Below the pieces are notes generated by a model. That model was not told the origin of the DNA, ran no database searches, and saw only the letters and a list, made by a program, of their open reading frames with translations. A stretch of DNA of 64,000 nucleotides, taken from the NCBI GenBank assembly GCA_964426675.1, contig CAYRRM010000015.1, positions 1 to 64,000 on the forward strand. The letters run 5' to 3'. This document shows positions 53,876 through 63,064 of this stretch, one piece after another (positions within the stretch are counted from its first letter, which is position 1; every line of letters starts with the position of its first letter). The position numbers and the translations under genes were made by a program. Source of the stretch: DYMC01 sp035406705. Its GTDB lineage: Bacteria > Verrucomicrobiota > Lentisphaeria > Victivallales > GWF2-50-93.

Positions 53876-55180
53876 TTAACGGTTGGCTAAGCCTATATTT
53901 GTGATACCTTCTGGAGATATTACATACTTCATATGAGCTTTCATCTGGTAGCCATGGGTGCAACCCTGTTTAACTTCCATTGATTTATTCTTATGTGGAA
54001 TATTATTGTAAACAATCCATACACTTGATGGAGGGCAGGTATAATCTCCATAATTTGCAATCAGATGAATTTTTGCATTGGTCCTTTTTACGTGAAAAAC
54101 GGGGTCAAAGTAATCCAGAGCTCTCTGATAATCTGGTCTCCAGCCACGGAGTCTTCCAAGTGTAATACCTCCGAGGTCACAGCACCATGGGGACCATATG
54201 TTAGAGGCGGTTACATCTTTATCGAGTCCTGCTCCCCAGAGTCCCTGCAATCCCCCCTGGCTTCCTCCATTAGACTGTAAATCTTTTCCATTCCATTCAG
54301 GTAAGCTTTTAAGGTATTGAAGACTTCTTATAACACGTAAAGCCATTCCATAGAAATAACTTGTCTTTGGATTTTTGTTTTCCTCATTGTTGAAACAATA
54401 ATTTTTTAATTCATTTTTTAAATTCGTGTAGTATTCATCTTCTTTGCCAAGTTCCATACCGTGTGCATTTACATCAAAAACGATTGCCGCTTTATTAGGA
54501 TTTCCAGGAGGATTGTGCTTATTTACTCCATAACCGTGAAAAGTTGCTATTGCAGGAAGTGATTTTGGTTTTGCATTAGAAGGTATGGATAAATATCCTG
54601 TAACTGGTTTTGGCCCAGCACAGTCAACTTTCACTGCATAGATTTTTACTTCAGGAGTTTTCGATTGAATCTCTTTCAATTCAGCTTTTAACGGAACTTT
54701 ATTTAAATCTTCTATTGCCTGTTTCCAAAATTCGTCGAAGTCTTCAGGTTCACTTACAGGTTGAAGTTTTTCAGGTTCGACACATGCTCCTCCATCAAAG
54801 AAAATGTTTCCCGTTTTATTTGCTCCCCAACCACCGACATATCCCTGTAGATTTTTCCCATCTTCTCCAAATGCATAGGCGAGTATTCTTACAAAACCTG
54901 GCTTGTCCATTGAAGTTGTAATTTTCAGGCCTTCCTCAGTTGCTATACCTTCTCCTTTTTCAGTTTTTCCATCATCCCCGGTTCTCGTCCACTTCAATGT
55001 TTTTCCTGTTACAACTGTTTCGCCATCATAAACACGGAGCGTGAATTCCATTTTTTCTCCTGGTTTGTATATGGCGACTTCTTTATCTGTGTAACCTCGT
55101 ATCGAATAATCAGCGGAGAATAGAGAAATTGCGAAGAAAATGAATGTTAGGAAAGCGCTTTTTTGCAATAGTTTTTTCAT
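53876..55180 (-). CDS. Secreted acetyl-xylan-esterase-like protein (AXE1/CE7 family)
   Basis: A signal peptide (KLLQKSAFLTFIFFAISLFSA) is followed by an N-terminal beta-rich domain (residues about 20-115, with YKPGEKMEFTLRVYDGE) and the alpha/beta hydrolase domain. The nucleophile is in SNGGSQGGLQG, the Asp in ANYGDYTCPP and the His in CTHGYQ. It probably removes acetyl groups from plant-type polysaccharide outside the inner membrane. Start at the ATG at 55180, preceded by GGAG; the longer frame from 55237 lacks a site. It lies downstream of the pseudopilin and glycoside-hydrolase genes. Confidence 0.85.
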   Translation of the reverse strand: MKKLLQKSAFLTFIFFAISLFSADYSIRGYTDKEVAIYKPGEKMEFTLRVYDGETVVTGKTLKWTRTGDDGKTEKGEGIATEEGLKITTSMDKPGFVRILAYAFGEDGKNLQGYVGGWGANKTGNIFFDGGACVEPEKLQPVSEPEDFDEFWKQAIEDLNKVPLKAELKEIQSKTPEVKIYAVKVDCAGPKPVTGYLSIPSNAKPKSLPAIATFHGYGVNKHNPPGNPNKAAIVFDVNAHGMELGKEDEYYTNLKNELKNYCFNNEENKNPKTSYFYGMALRVIRSLQYLKSLPEWNGKDLQSNGGSQGGLQGLWGAGLDKDVTASNIWSPWCCDLGGITLGRLRGWRPDYQRALDYFDPVFHVKRTNAKIHLIANYGDYTCPPSSVWIVYNNIPHKNKSMEVKQGCTHGYQMKAHMKYVISPEGITNIGLANR

Positions 55181-55301
55181 AAGTATCTCCTTATATTTTG
55201 CTATGATAATTTGTTTATAAAATAATTTCAACAACAACTCGAATAATTGAGAATGGGATTTTCTTTTTTCAAATAAAAATCAAAAAAATATAGATTTTTT
55301 T

Positions 55302-56033
55302 CTAAAGATTTGGACACCCCGTAAATCTTTTCCATTTATCTGGTGTGCTTGTTTTCATTGGAAGATATTCGTTTAATGTCATGCAACCAACATGATTATC
55401 TCCAAAGAGGAAATTTGAATTTTTTCCAGGATGGCTTATGAAAATTGAGTTCCATGCCCAAGGTCTCATACTTGGTTCTTTTAAATCAACACCTGTTGCC
55501 CAGCGCCATTTTCCACTATAAAGATATGCATTTCCATCAGAAAACCAAAATTTTTCTGAAGTTAAATCTTTTATAGTTGGAATTCTTGGTGTATAAAACC
55601 ATGATGTAGGTTCATTACTAGAGCCGAGAAAACGATTTAGAGAATAATTATAACATTTGAATGTCCAGCTGGTATCTCTTGGCTTTACTGAATCGGTTGC
55701 CTGTGGACAATGAAGGACTGTTCCCTGGTCTTTTGTAGGATCTCTTAAATCACATTTTTCAGGCCACGTTGTAGATGAAATCCACGTGTATCCTGCAGCT
55801 CCGCATCCACCCCAATAGTTACCATCAGTAGGGAGTACGTTATTATAATCTCCAGCATACATTAATGCCCATGTTCCGATTTGTTTGAGATTACTCTTGC
55901 AAAGAGCAAACTTTGCCATTCTCTTTGCATTTTGCAATGCAGGAAGAAGTAATGCTGCTAGGATTGAAATTATCGCAATTACGATTAATAATTCAATTAA
56001 TGTGAAATAATATTTTCGGTGTATTTTCTTCAT
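55302..56033 (-). CDS. Prepilin-like protein, second copy
   Basis: Prepilin motif YFTLIELLIVIAIISILAALLLPAL after a basic leader, then FALCKSNLKQIGTWALMYAGDYNN, a region shared with pseudopilins, and a C-terminal SHPGKNSNFLFGDNHV, a close variant of the H-X9-DG box. Many Trp and Tyr residues in the globular part suit carbohydrate contact (inference). Start is taken at the ATG at 56033; a TTG at 56069 is an alternative. It follows the next pseudopilin by 55 bases. Confidence 0.87.
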   Translation of the reverse strand: MKKIHRKYYFTLIELLIVIAIISILAALLLPALQNAKRMAKFALCKSNLKQIGTWALMYAGDYNNVLPTDGNYWGGCGAAGYTWISSTTWPEKCDLRDPTKDQGTVLHCPQATDSVKPRDTSWTFKCYNYSLNRFLGSSNEPTSWFYTPRIPTIKDLTSEKFWFSDGNAYLYSGKWRWATGVDLKEPSMRPWAWNSIFISHPGKNSNFLFGDNHVGCMTLNEYLPMKTSTPDKWKRFTGCPNL

Positions 56034-56088
56034 TTTGCTTATAATTCTATTTTTTTGAAATCTTTTCAAAATAAATTTTTCCTAATTT

Positions 56089-56901
56089 TTATGGAGGTAA
56101 GACAACCTCAATGAAATTTTGTTTGCAATAATATCTGATAGCAACTTTATCTTTTAAATCCCCTTCTTTGACGAGGGACCCGTGTCCATCAAAAAAGGCA
56201 AAATTTGAACCGTTGTTGTGTCTGGTATGTATCATAACATGCCATCCTCCGTTGCCATTTGGTTCGAAGAACTGATACTGAGTGCTTTGAGGTCCTGCAG
56301 TATTTGCTATCGTATCACCAATCATTACAAATGAGGATGGTTTAGGGCATCTTGCGAGGTTAAGCCATCTGTCCCAATATCCTGGACCACTTAGAACTTT
56401 TGTCCAATCAGTCCATGGATATCCATTCCATGAGCCGCTGTTGTTGTTTGATAGTATACCATATGTGAACCAGGTAGTTGTTCCACTTCCTCCCCACTCA
56501 AATTGTTTTGGCGGATTAAGACTGGGGCAATATAATACCATCGGATTAGGTAGATAAATGCCTGCATCTGGAGTTCCATACCTGTTGCCTGATTTTGGCA
56601 TGGCTAGCATAACACTCCATGCTCTAGCACCTCCGGGTAAGGACCCGTAAATATTATTGCCGGGAATCCAACCTTGAAAATCCCCAGCATACTGCATTAA
56701 TGCTATGCTTACTTGATGTTGATTATTCATGCAAAATGATGTTTGTGCCGTTTTTTTTGCTGTATTCAGTGCGGGTAAAAGAATTGCTGCAAGAAGAGCA
56801 ATAATTGCAATAACTACAAGTAACTCGATTAGTGTGAAATTTATAATTTTTGCAAAGAGAGCTGTTTTGCTTACGAATAAGAACTTCCTTTTAATTTTCA
56901 T
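56089..56901 (-). CDS. Prepilin-like protein, third copy
   Basis: NFTLIELLVVIAIIALLAAILLPAL is the prepilin motif; SFCMNNQHQVSIALMQYAGDFQGW follows; and the C-terminal HNNGSNFAFFDGHG is an exact H-X9-DG box. 270 residues. ATG with the strong site AGGAGG. It lies 32 bases from the end of the glycoside hydrolase gene and should be in its operon. Confidence 0.9.
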   Translation of the reverse strand: MKIKRKFLFVSKTALFAKIINFTLIELLVVIAIIALLAAILLPALNTAKKTAQTSFCMNNQHQVSIALMQYAGDFQGWIPGNNIYGSLPGGARAWSVMLAMPKSGNRYGTPDAGIYLPNPMVLYCPSLNPPKQFEWGGSGTTTWFTYGILSNNNSGSWNGYPWTDWTKVLSGPGYWDRWLNLARCPKPSSFVMIGDTIANTAGPQSTQYQFFEPNGNGGWHVMIHTRHNNGSNFAFFDGHGSLVKEGDLKDKVAIRYYCKQNFIEVVLPP

Positions 56902-56933
56902 ATAACAGCCTCCTTTTCTTTATTCTATAGTAA

Positions 56934-59729
56934 TTATCTTACAAGTTTCAAGGTTCCCCACGCACTACGATCACTTGAATTGCGTGCAATCCCACTCCAC
57001 ATAATTTGACATGAGCGTCCTTTCCCATCATTACTATTATCAACACCAATATCAAAGAGATATTCCTGTCCTTCTTTTGCTTTTATTCCTATTACATCCC
57101 ATGGAATTGCCGCTTCAATCGTATATCCTTTTCCATCTACGGATGGAACAACTGTCGAAGTAATTTTTGGTTGAGGATTTAAGTTTACCACATGAAATTG
57201 ATCATTCTTGCCAGCACCTATAAGTATTTGTCGATCTGAGAATAGGAGGGGGCCTTTTGTTTCAGGCTTTTCGTATCCAATAAAAATTTCTATAGCATCA
57301 GCACTCCATAAATGTTCGCCATTCAAATCGTTTTTCATAGGAGTAGAATCTGTTACATTGACAATAATGTAAAGGTTATCCTCATCCCATGCGACTTTGA
57401 ATGTAGCATCAAAATTATCGAGTTCTTTTCCGAGCACTATTCTATCTTTACTGATTCGTTCAGGAGGGCGGGTAGGCCAGTTATCAAGATTTCCATCTAT
57501 CTTCATTTCGCCCGTTGCGTGTCCAGCTTGAACTTTGCGTTTTTGAGCTTTTGCACTTGTGTAAAATCTTGGATCTTCAATGGTATATGGTTTTTTATTG
57601 AGAAGCCACACATTATATATATTACTATGAGTTTTAATCATTTCAGCAATCATGTCTTTATATGGGCGATCCGTTACACTGAAGAGTCCGGTATTATTTC
57701 TCTCTCCATTATATTTTTCAAAAAAACGCCCTGTTGTGGCCTGATCTATCATTGTAAACCATTCTATTCCAACCACAAATCCAAGGGCAGCAGCGCCTTC
57801 CACATAATTTCTATATGCGAGTCCGCGTTCTTTCTGTGTTTTCATATCATTTCCACTGCCTGAAACGGGGCTTTCTTCCTCTGATGTATAGTAAAACTCG
57901 CTCCAGAATTGGGGCTTTTCTCCAGTCCACTCGTATATTCTTTTTATAAAACCCTCGTCTATACCCATTGTATAATAATTTATGCTTATAATATCCATGT
58001 ATTTACCGGCAATTCGGCACAAAGTTTCATTATTGGATGTTCCGGGTTGCCAGCGATTACCAAGTAACATATGATTTTTATCATATTTACGGAAAGTATC
58101 TGTAATGACTTTATAGTATTCTTCGAGGAATATTTCATTAAATTTTTGCATGTCTTGAAAGGCTGCTTTTGTTGAAATAGGCAAACCTTTATCATACAAA
58201 GCATCAAAAGAATCAAAATTTACTTGCCATGCCTCATTGAGCGTCTTAATGTCTTTATATTTATCTTTTAACATTTTTACAAGGTGTTGTTTAGAATGGT
58301 ATTTTGCTCCTAAAGCAGGAATTGCTCGTGGTAAATCTTCCCATCCTTGTTCATTTGCAAGGAAATAACCTATAATGAGAGGGTTGTCTGCTTTTGGCGC
58401 AATATATTTCGAAAAATTCTCATCAATTTTCTTTTTATTCATTTCGTCAAATGGATCAAATACGCCTCTTAAGCCAGGTATTTCTGGTAAATTAAGTGGC
58501 AAATGAGATACATAGGGAAAATTTTCGTTTTCAAAAATATCAGAATGTTGTGAAAATGCTCCTACGGAATTAAATCCGATTTTACGAACTCTATCAACTA
58601 ATCTTTTTGTGTGGTCTTTGTGATTAAAGGGTGCCCCATATTTTCTTGCGACATTTGCTTTATAAAAAGATATAGCTCTTGGTTTCCACCAGCCATCTTC
58701 TAATCTGGCGGATGCAAAAAATGGATCGTCTACGGAGGGAATCCATTCATAAATATCCTCTCGTCCTTCTATATATGTGCTATCTTCATTACCTGCGTTA
58801 AACGAACATATACCTAAATGAAAAAATGCATTACCTTCTGGATCCACAAGAATCCATTTTTCTCCCTTTTTTTCTACGTGAAAGAATCCGGTTTTTTGTA
58901 GGGCAAATTTTTCTCCACTTTTCTCCAGCCCCCCAAATTTATCTAAGTTTAGACCATTCAAAGATAAAGAATTAAAGTATGAAGATTCTATTTCTGCATC
59001 TTTTTTTAATTCTTCCTCTGAATTAATTTTTCCTGGAAAATTTTTTAAGGCGGGTTGACCGAATTTATCTACCTTAATCTTTGACTGATTAGTATTTTTT
59101 GTATCATTGCCTGATGTAAAAGAACCTTCTTTTATGGTTATTACTCCTTTGGGATTATCTTTGTTAAAAGGAGCGAAGAAACAATAGTGATAAATATTCC
59201 ATCCCCATTCACGGTTGTCTTGAAGTTGTTGATAAGACCATTCAGGAATTTTTATTGAAATCGTTTTACCAGTATCTGATGTAATTTCTAATGTATTTGA
59301 ATTACCTTGATAAAATTGTGGTTTTTCTGGCTTTTTATTTGGAAAAATACCTTCTTGATTTCCGGCTTTCCAACGACCTCCATCTCTAAAGTTAAATGGA
59401 ATTAGCATGTCCATCCTGTACTTCTCAATATTTGATGAGTTTTCAAAATTCATTATAATATCGTTAGATTTTTTTTCTAATCTAAGCCCAATATCGGAAT
59501 TGTATTTTAATATTGCATCATTACCTGATATTTTAACTTCTATTGGTTTTAGTTCCTGTTTATCCTTGAGTATTAGTTTTGGATATGATAATTCAAAATT
59601 CCCCATAGCATTAACATTTATTGAAATACCAGAATTCGTAAATTTTATATCAAAACCAAATATCACATTACTTTGTAGAAATAATCCAATAATCCATAGT
59701 CCGACAATTACTTTTAGTTTTCTTCTCAT
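56934..59729 (-). CDS. Secreted glycoside hydrolase (beta-agarase/GH42-like TIM barrel) with CBM9-like domain
   Basis: Signal peptide (VIVGLWIIGLFLQSNVIFG), then a beta-sandwich region to about residue 250. The catalytic barrel follows: FFHLGICSFN, GYFLANEQGWED (likely acid/base Glu) and KPQFWSEFYYTSEEE (likely nucleophile Glu). The last 190 residues, from GEMKIDGNLDNWPTRPP to SDRSAWGTLKLVR, resemble a CBM9-like DOMON domain. 931 residues. It acts on a polysaccharide such as a galactan or agar, but I cannot fix the substrate. ATG with GGGAGGA. It follows a LacI gene by 58 bases. Confidence 0.85.
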   Translation of the reverse strand: MRRKLKVIVGLWIIGLFLQSNVIFGFDIKFTNSGISINVNAMGNFELSYPKLILKDKQELKPIEVKISGNDAILKYNSDIGLRLEKKSNDIIMNFENSSNIEKYRMDMLIPFNFRDGGRWKAGNQEGIFPNKKPEKPQFYQGNSNTLEITSDTGKTISIKIPEWSYQQLQDNREWGWNIYHYCFFAPFNKDNPKGVITIKEGSFTSGNDTKNTNQSKIKVDKFGQPALKNFPGKINSEEELKKDAEIESSYFNSLSLNGLNLDKFGGLEKSGEKFALQKTGFFHVEKKGEKWILVDPEGNAFFHLGICSFNAGNEDSTYIEGREDIYEWIPSVDDPFFASARLEDGWWKPRAISFYKANVARKYGAPFNHKDHTKRLVDRVRKIGFNSVGAFSQHSDIFENENFPYVSHLPLNLPEIPGLRGVFDPFDEMNKKKIDENFSKYIAPKADNPLIIGYFLANEQGWEDLPRAIPALGAKYHSKQHLVKMLKDKYKDIKTLNEAWQVNFDSFDALYDKGLPISTKAAFQDMQKFNEIFLEEYYKVITDTFRKYDKNHMLLGNRWQPGTSNNETLCRIAGKYMDIISINYYTMGIDEGFIKRIYEWTGEKPQFWSEFYYTSEEESPVSGSGNDMKTQKERGLAYRNYVEGAAALGFVVGIEWFTMIDQATTGRFFEKYNGERNNTGLFSVTDRPYKDMIAEMIKTHSNIYNVWLLNKKPYTIEDPRFYTSAKAQKRKVQAGHATGEMKIDGNLDNWPTRPPERISKDRIVLGKELDNFDATFKVAWDEDNLYIIVNVTDSTPMKNDLNGEHLWSADAIEIFIGYEKPETKGPLLFSDRQILIGAGKNDQFHVVNLNPQPKITSTVVPSVDGKGYTIEAAIPWDVIGIKAKEGQEYLFDIGVDNSNDGKGRSCQIMWSGIARNSSDRSAWGTLKLVR

Positions 59730-59787
59730 ATCATCCTCCCATAATTTTTTAGTTATTATACATTATTTTTATTTATCTAAATTTTCT

Positions 59788-60906
59788 TTATGATGGCGTT
59801 GATGTGGAATCTCTGATAATAAGTGATGGACTTAATCTCATACGACACTGAGGGAATTCTCCAGAAAATCCCTTAAAATTGATAATATTGAGTAGTTCTC
59901 TTACAGAAATTCTTCCTATCTCAAATTTTGGAACCCTAACACTTGTCAATGGCGGGGTTACATACTTGATAGTTTCTATATCATCAAAACCTATAATGCT
60001 TAATTCTTTTGGAACTTTTATTCCAGATGTTAAAGCAGCACGTAATACTCCTATTGCCGCAAAATCATTTGAACATATAAAAGCTGTGGGGCGTTCTTTC
60101 CTTTTCAGAACCTCAATAGCCCAATTGCTAACTTCTGTAACATGGTTTACTCCTTTGTAAATCCATGATTGATTTATCAAAAGCCCGTTCTCAATCATCA
60201 TTTGGGCGTATGCATTGTACCTTTCACGATATTCTGGAATGTCGTTTCCTATTATAAATCCTATTTGTCTATGCCCGAGGGAAAATAGATATTCAAAAGC
60301 CTGCCGTATTCCATCGAAATTATCAGTGGTTACCTCAAGAGCGCCTTCCCCTGCTATTATATCTATTAACACTAAAGGGAATGGGCTGGACTTCACAAAA
60401 TCGGAAATTCCCAATGATGGATGTTCTCCGGCAAGAAGGATTCCATCTACTTTGTCGTTCTCTATCGTTTTCATAAGTAGAGGATCATTTAATTTTTCTT
60501 TATTTATACAATGAATTATTGTTGTGAAGCCATGCGTTCTACCTTCCTCAATAACTCCATTGCTGATTTCTCTGTAAAAAGAAGATTCAAAACGTTTACT
60601 ATCATTAAAAACAAGCTCCGGCAAAATAAAATGATCCTTCTTTACTTTTATTTCTTGCTCCGATATGTGAATTTCTTCAGGATCATCACTAAAACAAAAA
60701 AGAAGACCAATAACTCCACCTACTTTTTTATGCCCACTAAAGTTTACTGAGTTAGATTTTCGTGGCCTATAATTGATTTTCTTTATAATTTTTAGAACTT
60801 TGTCTTCAATATCTTTGCTGTATTGTCCCTTTCTATTTAATACACGTGATACTGTTGCAACAGATACACCAGCCATCTTAGCCACATCATAAATAGTATT
60901 TTTCAT
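59788..60906 (-). CDS. LacI-family transcriptional regulator
   Basis: The N-terminal helix-turn-helix (TIYDVAKMAGVSVATVSRVLN) is standard. An unusual insertion of about 55 residues (63-118) lies between the hinge and the periplasmic-binding-like sensor domain, which then shows DGILLAGEHPS, GYxLGHRQIGFI-type and STPSxx end segments. It most likely represses the glycoside hydrolase and pseudopilin genes downstream in the same orientation and itself. 372 residues. ATG start. Confidence 0.92.
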   Translation of the reverse strand: MKNTIYDVAKMAGVSVATVSRVLNRKGQYSKDIEDKVLKIIKKINYRPRKSNSVNFSGHKKVGGVIGLLFCFSDDPEEIHISEQEIKVKKDHFILPELVFNDSKRFESSFYREISNGVIEEGRTHGFTTIIHCINKEKLNDPLLMKTIENDKVDGILLAGEHPSLGISDFVKSSPFPLVLIDIIAGEGALEVTTDNFDGIRQAFEYLFSLGHRQIGFIIGNDIPEYRERYNAYAQMMIENGLLINQSWIYKGVNHVTEVSNWAIEVLKRKERPTAFICSNDFAAIGVLRAALTSGIKVPKELSIIGFDDIETIKYVTPPLTSVRVPKFEIGRISVRELLNIINFKGFSGEFPQCRMRLSPSLIIRDSTSTPS

Positions 60907-60932
60907 TTTATTTACTTTTTATTTTAGGAAAG

Positions 60933-60940
60933 TTACGTAA
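60933..60940. promoter_or_regulatory. Candidate LacI operator TTACGTAA
   Basis: An 8-base perfect palindrome with a central CG, downstream of the -10 box and before the LacI start, a position where binding would block transcription. Central CG is usual in LacI-type operators. Confidence 0.35.
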
Positions 60941-60960
60941 TTATTTAATTAATTATCTAT

Positions 60961-60988
60961 ATTATACCAACGTTAAATAAAAAGTCAA
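60961..60988 (-). promoter_or_regulatory. Sigma-70-type promoter of the LacI operon with operator-like AACGTT
   Basis: On the minus strand TTGACT and a perfect TATAAT are separated by 16 bases, about 55 bases ahead of the LacI ATG. The spacer contains the palindrome AACGTT (60969-60974), which could be a second operator half for autoregulation. Confidence 0.55.
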
Positions 60989-61065
60989 GAAAAAAATTTT
61001 TTTTCTTAATTTTTATAGGAAAGTTACAGAAACAAAATAGCTAAAAATTGTCCTGAAAGGGATGG

Positions 61066-61085
61066 CCTGCATATTTCACGAAGCA
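61066..61085. repeat. Dispersed intergenic 20-base repeat, copy B
   Basis: GCCTGCATATTTCACGAAGC, one mismatch from copy A at 50488. Downstream, TGCAGGC near 61128-61134 is complementary to its first seven bases. Confidence 0.6.
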
Positions 61086-61202
61086 TGGAAAGTCGTTGGT
61101 GTGGTAACTACTCCAGGAACTTCCTTTGCAGGCATATCTGCCGTGGGCGATAAGTTTTTGGCTGATTGAACTGCAAAATTTAAGTTAATGAAGAAGTGGG
61201 GA

Positions 61203-63050
61203 TTATAGATTTTTTTCAATATTTTCTGCTATTTTTTCAGCAGAAAGTTTATATTCTGATTTTAATTCTTCTATATTTCCGTGTTCTATTATTTTATCAG
61301 GCCAGTAAAAATTTATAATCTTAGCTTTTTTAGTATTTTCAGAAAGAATTTCTCTGCTAATGGAGGTCAATCCGCCACTCGATGAATTATCTTCTATTGT
61401 CACTATTAGTTTGAATTGAGAATCTGACAATAGCAATTCTTTGTCAAAGGGTTTTAAAAATCTTGCATTAACGACTTTTGCCTTTATTCCTTTTTCAGAG
61501 AGAATTTCTGATACTTTTAAGGCTGTTAAAGATTCCCTTCCGGAAGCCCATATTGAGATATCAGCACCATCTTTTAAGATTTGAGCTTTTCCCCATGATA
61601 TTTCAGGAGTTTCTCCAAAATCCGATGCATCTCCACGTGGATATCTAATTACGCAAGGATTTTTTTGCGTATATGCAGCTATGATCATTTTGCGAAATTC
61701 GCAATCATCCTTTGGAGATAGTATTGAAATATTAGGAAGAGCTCTTAAAAATGATATATCATAAATTCCGTGGTGAGTGGGACCATCTTCTACAACGCCC
61801 GCCCTGTCAACACAAAATATAACGGGTAAGTTCTGTAGACATACGTCATGGTATATATAATCGAGAGCCCTTTGAAGAAACGTTGCGTAAATCGCGACAA
61901 AAGGCCTGTAACCAGTTTTTGCAAGTGAAGCTGCAAAAACCACGGCATGTTCTTCCGCTATACCTACGTCAAAGAATCTATCCGGATATTTTTCTGCAAA
62001 TTCTGTAAGACCTGTGCCTGTTTTCATTGCCGCAGTAATTGCTATAACTTCTTTCTGTTTTTCTGCTAACTTGCAGAGCTCATTCCCACATACAGATGAA
62101 AACGAAATGGAAAACTTTCCGTTAATTTTTCCTGATTCTAAATCAAAAGGGCTTAAACCGTGAAATTTTTCGGGCATTTTTTCAGCATGGCGATATCCTT
62201 TGCCTTTTTCTGTTATTAAGTGAATGATTACGGGAGTTTCAAATTCTTTTACCGCATTGAATGTTCTTATCATTTCTGGAATGTCATGACCATTAACAGG
62301 GCCTATATATCTTATGCCGAGCTCTTCAAAAAATACACCTGGAACGATTATGCTTTTTATGGCTTCTTCTATTCTACCAATTGCTTTTATAATCTGTTTG
62401 CCAATTCCAGGAAATTTCAGTAAAATGTCTTTCGAAAAAGATTTTAGTTTATTATAACCATGTGTCGAAATTAATCTATTAAGAGATTTTGAAATTGCTC
62501 CGACATTTTTAGAGATAGACATTTTATTGTCATTCAAAATGATGATAAGTTTTTTGGTTATTGAACTTACGTTATTTAATCCTTCGAGAGTTGTTCCGCA
62601 GGTTAAAGAGCCATCTCCTATAACGGCAATGATATTTTCGTCAGTTCTATTTAAGTCTCTTGCTTTAGCAAAACCAAGAGCAACAGAAATCGCTGTTCCT
62701 GCATGTCCAGCAATAAATGGATCATGAGCGGACTCTGTCGGTGAAGGAAAGCCTGAACATCCCTTATACTTTCTTAGTGTTTTGAAAAATTCTTTTCTTC
62801 CTGTTAGTATCTTATGTGTATATGACTGGTGGCCAACGTCCCATATGATTTTGTCTGTAGGAGAATCAAATACTCTATGTAAAGCAATAGTAAAGTCAAC
62901 TGCTCCGAGATTTGGTGCGAGATGTCCGCCATTTTCTGAAACAACTTCAATTATAAATTTTCTAACTTCTTCTGCAAGAATAGGAAGTTTTTCTACAGGT
63001 AGTTGTTTTAAATCATCGACAGAATTTATTTGGTCAAGAATTGAATTCAT
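61203..63050 (-). CDS. dxs: 1-deoxy-D-xylulose-5-phosphate synthase
   Basis: First enzyme of the methylerythritol phosphate route to isoprenoids. The thiamine-diphosphate motif GDGSLTCGTTLEGLNN...NDNKMSIS, His-rich DVGHQSYTHKILTG near the start, and the C-terminal transketolase domain (GIAEEHAVVFAASLAKTG, RYPRGD) are present. 615 residues. ATG with AGAAG ahead. It starts 14 bases after the GH2 gene in the same direction. One palindrome is read in the CEFRK frame. Confidence 0.96.
   Translation of the reverse strand: MNSILDQINSVDDLKQLPVEKLPILAEEVRKFIIEVVSENGGHLAPNLGAVDFTIALHRVFDSPTDKIIWDVGHQSYTHKILTGRKEFFKTLRKYKGCSGFPSPTESAHDPFIAGHAGTAISVALGFAKARDLNRTDENIIAVIGDGSLTCGTTLEGLNNVSSITKKLIIILNDNKMSISKNVGAISKSLNRLISTHGYNKLKSFSKDILLKFPGIGKQIIKAIGRIEEAIKSIIVPGVFFEELGIRYIGPVNGHDIPEMIRTFNAVKEFETPVIIHLITEKGKGYRHAEKMPEKFHGLSPFDLESGKINGKFSISFSSVCGNELCKLAEKQKEVIAITAAMKTGTGLTEFAEKYPDRFFDVGIAEEHAVVFAASLAKTGYRPFVAIYATFLQRALDYIYHDVCLQNLPVIFCVDRAGVVEDGPTHHGIYDISFLRALPNISILSPKDDCEFRKMIIAAYTQKNPCVIRYPRGDASDFGETPEISWGKAQILKDGADISIWASGRESLTALKVSEILSEKGIKAKVVNARFLKPFDKELLLSDSQFKLIVTIEDNSSSGGLTSISREILSENTKKAKIINFYWPDKIIEHGNIEELKSEYKLSAEKIAENIEKNL
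61691..61703. repeat. TGCGA-N3-TCGCA palindrome, copy 19
   Basis: Perfect copy inside dxs, read on the minus strand as TGC-GAA-TTT-CGC (CEFR). Confidence 0.9.
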
Positions 63051-63064
63051 TTCTTCTTATCTTC

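Noticed and set aside
60925..61028. A direct repeat TAGGAAA(A)GTTAC around the LacI promoter
   Set aside because: The copies differ by an indel and sit in A/T-rich DNA where such matches arise easily.
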